Made by a program: the position numbers and the translations under genes. The notes beneath the pieces were generated by a model. It worked only from the letters and a program-made list of their open reading frames with translations, made no database searches and had not been told where the DNA came from. From Massariosphaeria phaeospora (lineage: Eukaryota > Ascomycota > Dothideomycetes > Pleosporales), in assembly GCA_011032825.1 (NCBI GenBank), contig JAADJZ010000020.1, forward strand, positions 711,841-775,840: a stretch of DNA of 64,000 nt. Direction: 5' to 3'. Shown here piece by piece: positions 46,938-57,120 of this stretch (positions within the stretch are counted from its first letter, which is position 1; each line of letters opens with the position of its first letter).

Positions 46938-49900
46938 CACAGTTGCTATCAATCAAATCAGTCAGGCCAAGGCCTCTAGCCTAATTTAACTAGTGTTTTC
47001 AAGAGAGGTGAATTGAATTGATTAACTAACTAATCAACAACTCTTGGCCTGATTGAGATTAGATTAATAGACTGCAAACAAATTGATAGACTGTAATCCA
47101 AATAGCGGAAATTGCTAGCAGATAGGAGAGAGGTTAGATTTGTATGAGATTGCCTAGGCGCTATTACCCTAGTCCTATATACTGTACAATTAATCGATTG
47201 CCTCTTTAGTAAGCGGAGTTGTAGCTCTATCTTTGAAGCTAGCCCTAAGCCAGCATCGTACATAGTGAATTGCCGCGAGTAATTGAAGCGACAGAGCTCT
47301 ACGCTTTGGCTCTAGGAGATTGCCGACTTTACTAAACATACGTTCACACTCACAGCTAGATGCCAGAATTGATAGTACGTCAATAGCTAGCTAGCTGAGG
47401 TTGGGATAGAGCTGCTTCATGCCTATCTAATAGGCAATCAGGTCAATTGAATGGGGGTGATCCAATAGGAGATGAGGCTCTCGTCTCCAAAGCTCGTACT
47501 CGTTACTGCTATTAGCAACTGCTCTGCCTTGTACTAGATTTGTAAGCAGATCAATGCTTGCCTGTATATCTAATACCTTGACTTTCTTGCGTAGGCGTTC
47601 TAAATCTAGAGTCTCCTTCGGCTTGTACTCACTCTATAGCGCCTGAAAAGCAGCATCTGATAAGGCAATCCAGCCGGGTTGATCTGCTCATGAGTTTTGA
47701 CAGTAGAACTTCGTGTTTGGGTGCAGTATTGTAGCGGCGTAGTACGCTAGTGAGTTATCAAGTTTCTTCTAGTACTTTTGAAGCTTTTGCCACGCTGCGC
47801 GTACGTTGATAGCTAGATAATCCTCTAGCGAGTTCGCCTGGTTGTAATTGACGCTCTCGTATTGCTGCGCAATCTGCTCGTAGGTGTTGAGTACGTACTC
47901 AAAGGTAGAGATAACGTTATGTAGCGCACCAAATCTTCTACTGTTACCTCTGCCTTCAAGGCGCTTTGTAGCAACTTTCAACGGCTGTAGAACCTTAATG
48001 TACTGAGTAATAACACCCCAATCTGCTGCGCTCAATCCAGTTGACGTCATCTACGCCGGAGACTCAGCTATCTGATTCCCGCGGGCAGAGGCGTACGCAG
48101 CGGCCGTACGCGTATTCTCGATATAGTACTGTATGTAGGCATCAAGCGGATTCTTAAGCCTCTCAACGGCTCGCTCAAACGCAGAGCAGAAGGAGTTCTA
48201 TCTAGTTACTACTAGCTTGATTGGCTCAATCTGTTTATATAGCTTCTGTTGAGCTTCTGCCTCCTTGCGTACAAAGCTGTACAGCAAATCGTACTGTTGA
48301 GGTGTTTTGATGTAGTGGAGAACATCTATGAGAACACCTAGCGGGCTATGTTTGCGCTAATCTAGCAACAATCTCTCCTTAAGCGCATGCTAAGTCTCCT
48401 CGTTTTCAAAGGCCTCTTTATTCACCCCAAACATGATTGTTTGGCCTATAAGATTGAGGGTGTGGGGGCCGCAGCGGAGTTGCCGGTAATCTGCATTAAA
48501 GCTATACACTTTCGCCAAATAATCCACGGCAGTGTTGTTATTGCCTGCGTTATCTAAAATAAAGTATCTTATCTTTTTAGAGTGAATATTGAAGCTCCGG
48601 AGAGTCTTCTGTATTACTAGAGCAATCTTTTCACCTGTGTGGGCACCAGATAGCTGTGGGAGAGAAATCGGGAGATCTTGGATGCGACCCGCCGAATCCG
48701 CGTAGTGAGCAACAACACCAAGATAGCCTTTCTTGCCTCCTTTTACAGTCCAGCCGTCAAACGATAGGTGTATTTTACTCAGCGCGTTCGACAGGTCCTC
48801 TATTACTTGGGGTTGTAGGTAATTGAACAGTCGCATTGTATATCTAGCTACACTTTGATGATTCTTCCATAGCGCCCCGAGGGCCTTCGGATTAGCCATC
48901 TGCAGCAGATTCCTAAAAGCAGGCGTCTCAAACTCCCTCAGAGGGTGATTGTTTGCCACTAGCTACTCAATAGCTGCTATTCGAAACCTCTGTACGTTAA
49001 AGTTGCCCAGCGCGTTGCCTACTGCCTGCGGGATAACGATGCCGCTGTGTATGAGTTGCTGTATTGTACGCTGGCCACCTGGCAAAGGTGCCTCCATCCG
49101 CTCGCCCGACGGCGTGAGGTTGTGGCCTCGTTTTTTGGCCTGTAGATGAGCTGCTGCAGATGAAGTTGATGTACTGACGTCGTACAACCCACCGCCTCCC
49201 CGGTCTATCGTTTTATCTCTATGGCAGTACGCGCACACGAAAAATATCCGCTCAGGGGCCCGGCGGAGGCATACGCGATAGCCATGACGATAAATCCACG
49301 ACTTCCGGTGTTTCTGTGTACGCAGCGGCGCCATATAGTCGGGCAACCAATCCCAGTTAATCCCATTAAAGTTATCTTCAAATCGTGCGTCGAGAGCTTC
49401 GTCGGGGGCAGGCAATTCACCCTCTGTAGCGGATGGGGCGACTGAGGTTGCAGCGGGTGCAGGCGATGGATCACGGCGCTCACGCATCTCCACTTCGAAA
49501 GTTTGGGTACTCTGCGTATCGGCGGCGGCAGCTGCGGCGGCAGCGCGCCCACGGCGGCGAGTGGGACGTTGGCTCATTGTAAATACGGCTAACAAAGTGA
49601 ATGGGGGCAATTGACAGTGATGGGCGAAAATTTGCGGGTGCAGAGTACTCAGGGGCGTGCGCTACACTAGTTGACTCGTACGCCTGCCGATCGGGGGCCA
49701 AAACAAACACCAGAAATCCTATCACGAACTCGCCATACGCCAATCTCTACAGCCTCAAAAACGGCCCCATCTGTACGAGTGCTATATGGGCCCTTTGGCT
49801 AACTCAGATCTCTGATAGAAAAAACAATCAATCCGTTTCTAACTTTCCAATCAGGCTGGCCATCACTGATTGATTTGACTGCAAAAAATCAAGAGAGTGA

Positions 49901-49976
49901 ATTGATTTGATTGACTTATTACATAATCAATCAATCAATCAGTCGACTGCAACGAGACTGATTGTTAGCATCTGTG
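46938..49976 (-). mobile_element. hAT-2 transposon nested in hAT-3
   Basis: 3,039 bp with termini CACAG(T/A)TGCTA(T/A)CAATCA and the 8-bp duplication GC(T/C)ACATG (46930-46937, 49977-49984). The minus-strand transposase begins at about 49577 (MSQRPTRRRGRAAAAAAAAD). It has a zinc-finger-like FFVCAYCHRDKT, IHLSFDGWTVKGGKKGYLG, FILDNAGNNNTAV and RQLRCGPHTLNLIG, and a C-terminal dimerisation domain ending near 47,200. Only a handful of stops interrupt it (the first TAG is at 48960-48962), so it is far less RIP-mutated than hAT-1, its relative. Excising it restores EHVAFWVAIEQRWKKAQKYY in hAT-3. Confidence 0.92.
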
Positions 49977-50349
49977 GCCACATGCTCAGCTGAATCCTGG
50001 TACTGTATCTTGAGCTTTTCAAGGTTCTCCATAAGGAGACCAAGGATAGGTACAACGTACGCAATTCCAAGCTGTGAATGCTCATCAGGTCGACCCTCCA
50101 GCGATTTAGTAGCCTCCTTGAATGGTTCGAGTATCTCAACGAGCTCAGTGATGATGGACCATCCTTCTGCGCCCAAGCGCTCTGTAAAGATGTTACGCGC
50201 TATAGAGGCCTCAGGAGACTCTGCAGCGGGCAACTGACTACTGCGGTTTATACGGTTCTCCGGTCGAAGGCTCTCTACGTCCAGGTAGTGTTCAATGGCT
50301 GCGCGGAGGCGCAGAGCGCGCACCAGCATATCCCAAGTCGAGTTCCATC

Positions 50350-50931
50350 TGCGGCAGAGTCAGCTGGTTGCGGGGACCGGAGATGCCAAATATAGCGATA
50401 TTTTGGAAAACTCTCTACCACGCATTAACTTTCCACCACTACGTCGCATCGCGATGCAATTTTCAGGATCGCTGCAACTAGTGCATACCCGTAGGCGTTT
50501 TTCTGCGATTGAAATAATATTGCGTGGCGGTGGATTAACGTCGTGCGCCGTGAAGTGCAGTTTTGATGGGGCTGTCAAAAACAACGCTAAAAAACTCTAA
50601 ATCGCTAAGCGAGAACCGCCGAGCTTAACTCCGGATGTCCGGAGTCTAGCCAGGCGCTGCAGCGCCTCGAGATGAGATGAGATTTTCGAACATTTTCGAA
50701 CTTCCCTCGCTCAGCCGATGGCTGCAGCTAACCCCCTCAACTCTACAACTCCACCACCACAACGCATATAATTCTAAACGAGCGATTAATCGCGACAGAA
50801 ATCGTCGTGCGAAAAAGCTCCCGTTCTCAGAATTAAATAATACGATGTGGTGGTGGAGTCGCATTGTCGAAAAGTTAGGCTGTATATTAGCTGTGCATCT
50901 CCGCGGCGGAAGTGACGAGTTCTGCACTTAC
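50350..50931 (-). other. Predicted 582-nt intron in the hAT-3 transposase, with a 112-bp palindrome
   Basis: On the minus strand, donor AG|GTAAGT at 50931 and acceptor GCTGACTCTGCCGCAG at 50350 join DNNT-R-WNSTWDMLVRALRL in frame, a conserved hAT block. Within it, 50748-50859 is an inverted repeat with ACTCCACCACCACA ends, possibly a short foldback element that enlarged the intron. Confidence 0.7.
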
Positions 50932-52771
50932 CTGGTGTTATTATCTTGTAGCAACGCTACAGTGGGTGGGACCTTCGTCGAATCTGGGTTTTCGTCTACC
51001 CAAAGTTCTCTCTGGACGTTGTAAAAGCGTTGTAGTCTGCCTAGGGAGATGTTGATCCATTTGATAATGTTGTGTAATTGACCAACAGGGCCTTTCTTTC
51101 TCCATAACGCGGTTTGCTCTTCCATACTAGTTGCGAGTAGTAACTCCCGTTCAAACATGTCGTAATTGGTGCCAAAAAGGATCTGCTGCGCTATCACGTT
51201 GATGATGTGGCCAGCGCAGCGCAAACGTCTCCATGAAGCATCGAATCCTAGCTCTGCCGCCAACTCTTTAACCGCCAGATCGTTTGGGGAGGCGTTGTCT
51301 GTAATGAAGTAACCCGTATTACGCTCAATACCGTACTCCTTGATAACCCGGAGAACGTCCGCTGCAAGATTCTCCCCTGAGTGGGAATCTAGCATCTCTG
51401 TAAGAGCCAACATGGCCGTGCGGCAACTGCCTGCAGCGTCTACCCAATGCGCGGATACGCCGTTCAATCCTCGCTGCCTGCGAGAAGTCCACACGTCGAA
51501 GGATAGGTGGACTCTGCTCTGCGCTTCAGACAGTACTGCTTTGACCTCCTGTTTATGGCGAACAAACTCTCTGAGGATCCATCTGCGGATTGTAGTGTCC
51601 TAGGGGATGATAGCCACAGAACAGAAAGGCATGGCGCGCGATAGTATTTGCCTGAAGTGAGGGCTAGAGACTATAGAAAAAGGGACGCTATCCTGTACAA
51701 TCCACCGTAGGATATCCCTACGCAAGGCCTCTGCGTCAAAAGTATCCACCAATAGATTATAAACGTCTCTCTGTACAGGATCGGTGACGTCAAGTACATC
51801 AAGCGCATCCGATCGCTGCGCTAAATCCACAGAGAGGCTCGTCTCCTGAGTATACGTTTGAGGGTGCTGGCTCTGGAAATGGCTCAATACGCCCCCTGAT
51901 CCATTTGTAATGTTGAACTTGCACGTTCCTTTGTTTGTATGGCAAGCTTTGCAAATCCAGTACGTAGCAGGCAAGCTGCTTGATCGTTTGAGGTAGTTGC
52001 CGCGTACAGGTACGCCAAACCTCCACCACCATGCCTTTGTACGAAAAGGGGTAGCGATTTGATAGCAGCCAGCCAGCGCCTCGCTATCCCAATTGACCTA
52101 GGAGTAGTTGAACGGCGCCTGAAAAACAGGCTGCGCGTCCAATACAACCTCCATACTATCGTTGTTTGTTTGCTGGAACTGCGTAGGTACGGGTACGTCG
52201 GCGCTGTCAAGTTCGGTGAGAGTATCGCTCGTGTTCGCGGAGGCGTCATCGTGTACGACAAATGGCTGGCTACTCAAGGGGGTAACATCGTGGCGCGCAC
52301 GCTTAGCAGGCGTACGAGGCGCCTCATCAAGGGTTCGTCGAGGCATGGCAGCAATATTGAAACCCCTAGGCGATTTGGTGGCGGATTGATAAGGCAGTGA
52401 TGATATTTGGAAGATGCGATGAGTGCGGGGAGCGAGGTGACGTTCAGGCGCTATATGCCGGAACTCGGCGGAACACAGACGGGACGGAGAAACGTTCACG
52501 GCACTGCCTATTTAGGTAAGACGGCTGTATTACTAATCTCTATTAATTCCCCGGATAGTATCCGGATTGTATGGAAAAACTCCATTCCGTTCCGTTCCCT
52601 CCATGCAGGTCTCTGGCTGAACGTACTCTGCGCAAATGATCCACCTACACCAAAGCAAACACCAAAATAGCGATCTCAAATGATAATTTACACCCTATCC
52701 ATCAATCTCTGAGATCAATTATGGTTGAAAATTCGCGTTTTGGCAGCTGCCCGCTGCAAAACGATAAAGAC

Positions 52772-52854
52772 CTTGGCATTCAGTTCATTGAGCTTGGGAT
52801 GATCATTGAGCATGGGAGCACTAGCGAGCGGAGCGAGCTAGTGCGTGGGACGAG
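52772..52854 (-). repeat. Right TIR of the host Fot1-like element
   Basis: Exact inverted copy of 19657-19739, ending 7 bp before the stop codon of the neighbouring minus-strand gene. Confidence 0.93.
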
Positions 52855-52861
52855 TATGACT

Positions 52862-53363
52862 TCATTCACCCGTTTCCTCCGAAGGCCAGGTGATGAATTC
52901 ACTCTTCGGACCCAGAAGACCAGGTGGTCCTGAAAACGTGTCTTTCGGTCGCATTTCCATCGAAGGTGGCCACGTCGCATTGACGTTATCGCCTTTAATG
53001 ATATTGCTGGGACTGACCCTGTTCACTTCGAAGGATCTCAAGTCTGGCGTGTAACCATGGCTGGACTGGTGTTGTCCCAATTGGGTCGTTTGTGCATTCT
53101 TCACAGCCACTGTGATGTGCGTTTGGTCCTTGACGTAAACACCCCCAGTTCGAGTTGTGGGGTGGATGTAAGATCTCAAGCCCAGCACATCAGCTGGTCT
53201 ATCTTTGATATCAAAAGAAGCTTACGTACCGAATCAGGACTTTCGTCGTGTTTGAGTCTGTCTTGATTGCCGTCTCATAAGCGGCATACATCAATGCTCG
53301 AGCAATGGCTTCATTCTTTGGGCGTGCGATCTTCCAGATGTACTCGATTGCGTGCGAAGACAT
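52862..53363 (-). CDS. Hypothetical small protein
   Basis: Two exons (53363-53230 and 53174-52862) joined by a 55-nt intron (GTACGT ... CTGATG ... GAG) would give 148 residues. It starts MSSHAIEYIWKIARPKNEAI and continues SYIHPTTRTGGVYVKDQTHI, which looks like coding sequence, but I recognise no family. There is no signal peptide; the C-terminus is Pro/Gly/Ser-rich. A nearby donor (GTAAGC at 53225) is an alternative. The Fot1-like element is inserted just after its stop, so its natural 3' untranslated region now begins with transposon TIR. It is divergent from the kinase gene. Confidence 0.55.
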
Positions 53364-53481
53364 AGCGAATTTCAATGAGCGACTGAAGGAGCAATATGAC
53401 AAAATGCAAGATGTAAAATGCGTGAAAAGGATATGGAACTGAAATGATGAGGATAGAAGACGAGCAGTTGGGTTGCATCAT

Positions 53482-53492
53482 CCTTTTATAAA
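53482..53492 (-). promoter_or_regulatory. TATA-box candidate
   Basis: TTTATAAAAGG on the minus strand lies about 120 bases upstream of the hypothetical gene's start codon. Confidence 0.5.
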
Positions 53493-54433
53493 CCATCATG
53501 AACGTGAGCGGTGTTTGACATGAATTTTGACGCTGCTTTGCCTCAATATGCGCTAGCTACATCATGCTGCGATACGTAGCCTTGACCATGATCCAACAGC
53601 GGTCTCAATGCATTTCGGCCGGGAGAACCCACTGATCTTCATAGCCGCGGCGTTCCAACAAGCAGACAATTGATTCGACGCACATGGACTGTGCCGCTGC
53701 TCATCAGCGCTTGAAGTTTCAAAGTCAACAGAATTCAGTACGGACGACGGAGACGCAGGTTGTGCGCATCGTTAGTCACCTGCGAGCCGACCCTGTAAGC
53801 GCCGAAACACCCGCCAGGATGAAGAGGCTTCAGGCCTCACGGCACAGCAATCTAAGTTGGTGGAGAGCATTGGCCACGGTATATCTTGTGAGCAGACATC
53901 GAGTCGACCCGGATGAAGCTACTTAGCGCTTGGAAACCAACAAGCGGGTGCTATTCCCTCATATCCTCGGTCTCCCAGCGTCCAGTTAATCAGATGGCAC
54001 TGTGCGAAGGCTACCGGGCAAATCAGAGCTGTCAGATCGTCCGAATCAGGGTTGTAATGATGGCAGCGGTGGTCGCTAAAAATCCGAAGATGAATGTACG
54101 CTGTGGGAGGTCGTTGCGCGGTGCTGTGTCGGCGGCTCGTCGACGATTTTTGGATCCGCGTCGGCACTATCGGTTAAGATATGCTGACAAATCGTGCATG
54201 TGGCTTGGCGGCCTGCAAATCGGCAGAGCGCGGCATTCCGGCGGCTGCACCGAGATATTCGCATGAGCTTCGCCAGGAACATAAGCCTGAGCCCCGGCGG
54301 GGGACTCCCTCGTTTCTTCTCCCAGCTTACGATAGTTTACCGACGGACTCCAGATTTCCTCGCGTGTCCAGTTCAATTCGCGTTCAATACCACCCGTCAC
54401 TTCAGACCCTTGCCATTCCGATCTCTTCATTCC
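53493..54433. other. Divergent intergenic region
   Basis: No supported gene. Open frames on both strands lack motifs. It separates the divergent hypothetical and kinase genes and probably carries both promoters. An open frame reaching back to 54194 could extend the kinase N-terminus. Confidence 0.5.
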
Positions 54434-55782
54434 ATGGCTGAGTCGTCACTCCCACCGAGAAAAGATACATATCACCCAGAGGAGGACATTGAATATCTCG
54501 AGGATTACGTGCCCGGTGGATATCACCCGACGCTCATCGGCGATGGCTTCTGCGGTGGTCAGTACGTCGTTGTGCACAAGCTCGGATTTGGTGGATATTC
54601 AACCATCTGGCTCGCCCGAGATCAGCAAAGCCAGCGCTACGTCTCGCTCAAGATCCTAACTGCGAGAGCTTCGCGAGACAGCCATGAGGCGGACATTCTG
54701 CAGCACCTGATGAAGGGCGACCCGACCCATGCTGGGAAACGTTTCATTCCTCCGCTCCTTGACCAATTCTCGTTTGATGGCCCCAACGGACATCATCGGT
54801 GCTTGGTCGGAGAGCCCGCCGGCTGCAGCATTTCTAAGTCCAAGGAGGACAGTACAGACTTCATGTTTCCACCGGATGCTGCAAGGTCTACTGCCGCGCA
54901 ACTTCTCTTGGGATTGTCGTACTTGCACGCAAGCGGCATATGCCACGCAGGTATGGTATAGCAACATATTGTTGATTGATGTGCTGATGACAGCCAGATC
55001 TCCATCTGCGGAATTTTCTCTTACGCACGTCGACCGTCCATGGCCTTAGCACGGATGCGCTGTACAAGCGATTCGGTGAACCCTACGAGGTGCCCATCCG
55101 GCGAGTGGACGGAAAGCCAGGTGGACCACATGCACCGCCGCATGCCATCTATCCCATGACCTTGAGTATGCCTGCCAACGAGCTGGATGATCCAGAAGTC
55201 ATTATCTCCGACTATGGAACGTCTTTCGTCGTATCGCAGACGCCGTCACCGACTCTTCACACGCCCGCCCTCTATGCTCCACCAGAGGACCTTTTCGGCG
55301 AACCTATCACTCGACCAGCCGCAGCCGACATATGGACGCTGGGCGTCAACTTGTACGAGGTGCTGGGCGAGCGTCCACTCTTCGAAACTTTTGCGTGGGA
55401 CCGAGATGATATCATCGGGGAGATGATCAACACGCTCGGCCAACCGCCGACGAGATGGTGGGACTCTTGGGCAAAACGTTCCGAGTTCTTCGAGTCGGAC
55501 GGGTCGTGGGTCGCTGATTTCAGTCGGATCGCTACCCCCGAGTTTCGACGCCTGCACCAGCGCCTCTGGGACATGGGACGTGGCGAGACGGAGCAGACTT
55601 GTGCATGGGACGTTGCTGGTGGTGAGCTGCATGCGTTGGAGGAGATGCTCAGAGCGATGATGTCGTTTGAACCTGCGGATCGACCGACGGCGGATCAGCT
55701 CCTGAAGTTCGAGTACATGACGAAGTGGGCGTTGCCAGCGTGGGAGAGGCAGAAGCGAGTCCGCCCTATACGTGATCCATAG
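54434..55782 (+). CDS. SRPK-like serine/threonine protein kinase
   Basis: Exons 54434-54950 and 54998-55782 (47-nt intron, GTATGG ... CTGATGAC ... CCAG) encode 433 residues. The N-terminal EDYVPGGYHPTLIGD followed by the glycine loop KLGFGGYSTIWLARD (about 49-63) is the SRPK/LAMMER-like entry. Lys73 in VSLKIL binds ATP; HADLHLRN (171-178) is the catalytic loop with Asp173, whose codon the intron splits; ISDYG (242-246) replaces DFG; and YAPPEDL is the APE-type segment. SR-protein kinases phosphorylate splicing and RNA-export factors. Subtelomeric ascomycete copies are often lineage-specific expansions. An upstream ATG at 54194 would add 80 basic residues of uncertain reality. Confidence 0.88.
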
Positions 55783-56224
55783 CTATGCGCATAAGTCTAG
55801 GTCTTTGTCTTACCTCTTGCATATCGTACCTTGCCTCTTGCCTCTCGCTTCTCGTACCTCGTACCTCGCCGCACCTTGCCTTTCGTAAATACGCACAAAC
55901 TAAACTGTGATAAATATAGCCTGCACTACGCTAAGCTAAGTTAAGGTAGCGCTAAGCTACTATTATTATATTTTATATAAGTAGAGAGATATAGAGCTAA
56001 AGCTACTGTAAAGGTTAAGCGAACTTGGAAAATTCGTGTATCAAGCTTAGGTTGGTTCTCGAGGAATAAGTAAGTTCGATGAACTAGAAAGTTGTAACGT
56101 AGATTCCTAGCGAGTCGCTTACCTAGGCGAGTTGCTTACCTGCGCTAAGCTCTCTACTAACACCTGCTTTCTTCTCTATTCTAGAGCGCAACCTCAACTT
56201 AGCCTTAAGTTAAGGCTAGCTAGG
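55783..56224. other. Transition from gene island to AT-rich subtelomere
   Basis: Begins with pyrimidine-rich GCCTCT/CGTACCT microrepeats at 55,810-55,885, then turns AT-rich. No gene. Near 56,190-56,224 is a segment (CTTAGCCTTAAG...) that recurs after the LTR fragment. Confidence 0.5.
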
Positions 56225-56628
56225 TGTTACAAACAAAGACGATACTAGGTATCGTAGACTAAGCAACGACGCAGAAGAGTTGTTAAAGCTTGCAGGTCTG
56301 CAAGACGAGAGTACAGCAATGCGCGAAGCAGAATTAGGTTAGCAGTTACGTAATAGTAATTAGTGCGATTAGAGCTTTAGCGAACTAAGCACACTAAGCG
56401 GCGAGCGCTTAGCTAGCCTAAAGCGCTTAGCTAGCCTAAAGCGCTTAGCAGCTAAGCACACTAAGCGAACTAAGTAGAACGCTTTTAGCAAAGAATCGTA
56501 GAACTATATAGATTAGCAAAATTTCTTTTACAGTTTGAATTCTTTGTAGTTAACTCTCTTAAGTACATTTTATACATAGATTAGATCTATAGGCAACAAA
56601 TTGTTACTTTGTTATTCTATTCCAAGAC
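56225..56628 (+). repeat. Truncated Gypsy LTR
   Basis: Starts TGTTACAAACAAAGACGATA like the Gypsy LTRs at 35200 and 41831, and follows them to CTATTC near 56628, missing the last ~115 bp. The internal short repeats differ (AGCGCTTAGCTAGCCTAA units at about 56,405-56,450). It is less mutated than the intact element's LTRs. Confidence 0.8.
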
Positions 56629-57120
56629 GCGACTTGCACTTAGCCTTAAGTAGAAGCTGGCTAGAAACTAGATCTACGCGTACGCGCGTGCATATCTCAT
56701 TACACTCTCTCTAGGTAAATTAAACTTTAAAGTATTAGTAAAAGTACATTTCTACGCTTAGATTAAGCTGTAATTTAAACTTGTTACTTAGTGCGCTGCG
56801 CTGCATTGTTGCTAAAATTTGCATTAAAATCGTACACGTAGTTGTAGTGCTTAAAGTTAGAGTTATAAAGCTTAGTAAAGCGACGCAGTAGAAAAAAACG
56901 CAGGTATAATGTTACGCAACTGTAACATAAACAACAAACGTAGTTTGCGCAAGCAGCGTGTTTGCACTACAAAGGCAAAAAATTAATAAAATTGTAGCTA
57001 GTAGATAATACAAGTAGCATTTACACGACGCGCGATTTGCAACGCGCAACTTGCACTTGTTGCAAGATTTATCAACTTGTATCTGTTAACGCGCATCTAC
57101 GCTATAGCAAAAACAAACGT
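56629..57120. other. AT-rich subtelomeric DNA
   Basis: No gene seen. It lies upstream of the helicase relic and may hold its former promoter. Confidence 0.45.

Larger units (their letters stand above)
45880..52615 (-). mobile_element. hAT-3 transposon carrying hAT-2
   Basis: Imperfect termini CAGAGACTTGCA (left) and CAGAGACCTGCA (right, inverted) are flanked by the 8-bp duplication GCT(A/G)AACG at 45872-45879 and 52616-52623. The minus-strand transposase starts about 52346 (MPRRTLDEAPRTPAKRARHD). A BED-type zinc finger begins WICKACHTNKG (about 51,960). LSFDVWTSRRQRG and FITDNASPNDLAVKELA form the catalytic core, then a 582-nt intron. The C-terminus after the hAT-2 insertion has YPRFSRMAIDLLAIPA (about 46,430). 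There are a few stops (for example TAG at 51600). Net length is about 3.7 kb. Confidence 0.9.
19775..52670 (+). pseudogene. Fot1-like transposase, split by four insertions
   Basis: Coding pieces are 19775-19898, 23011-23688, 43246-43461, 45328-45879 and 52624-52670. Rejoined they keep one frame and end in KQTPK then TAG. The start MADAYRDQEDRIEQAIRHIS is the HTH-psq/CENP-B-like DNA-binding part. DTYNFDECGF carries the first catalytic Asp of the DDE_1 domain. The third piece carries the second Asp region (LLIFNSYSLHF, Asp mutated by RIP) and the third (HILQLLDVVVF). The last large piece has ILSAFRQAGIYSLNKE, a conserved C-terminal block. Only the 43.2-43.5 kb piece is strongly RIP-damaged; piece two gains its first TAG at 23674. 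It is not functional as it stands. Confidence 0.9.
19657..52854 (+). mobile_element. Fot1/pogo-like DNA transposon expanded by nested insertions
   Basis: Perfect inverted repeats of 83 bp (19657-19739 and 52772-52854, outer end CTCGTCCCACGCACTAG) are flanked by TA duplications (19655-19656 and 52855-52856), the target of Tc1/mariner-pogo elements. Between them the transposase frame runs from 19775 to 52670, broken by hAT-1, Copia, pogo copy 3 and hAT-3. Subtracting each insertion with one copy of its target duplication leaves 1,919 bp and a 538-codon frame, the size of the Fusarium Fot1 element. The TIRs contain an internal palindrome (GCACTAGC ... GCTAGTGC). Confidence 0.92.

Noticed and set aside
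50646..50927. A 93-codon minus-strand open frame within hAT-3
   Set aside because: It lies entirely in the predicted intron and has no hAT similarity.
19657..52854. A Starship-type giant transposon
   Set aside because: No tyrosine-recombinase captain gene at the left edge, and the ends are perfect pogo-type TIRs at TA; the size comes from nesting.
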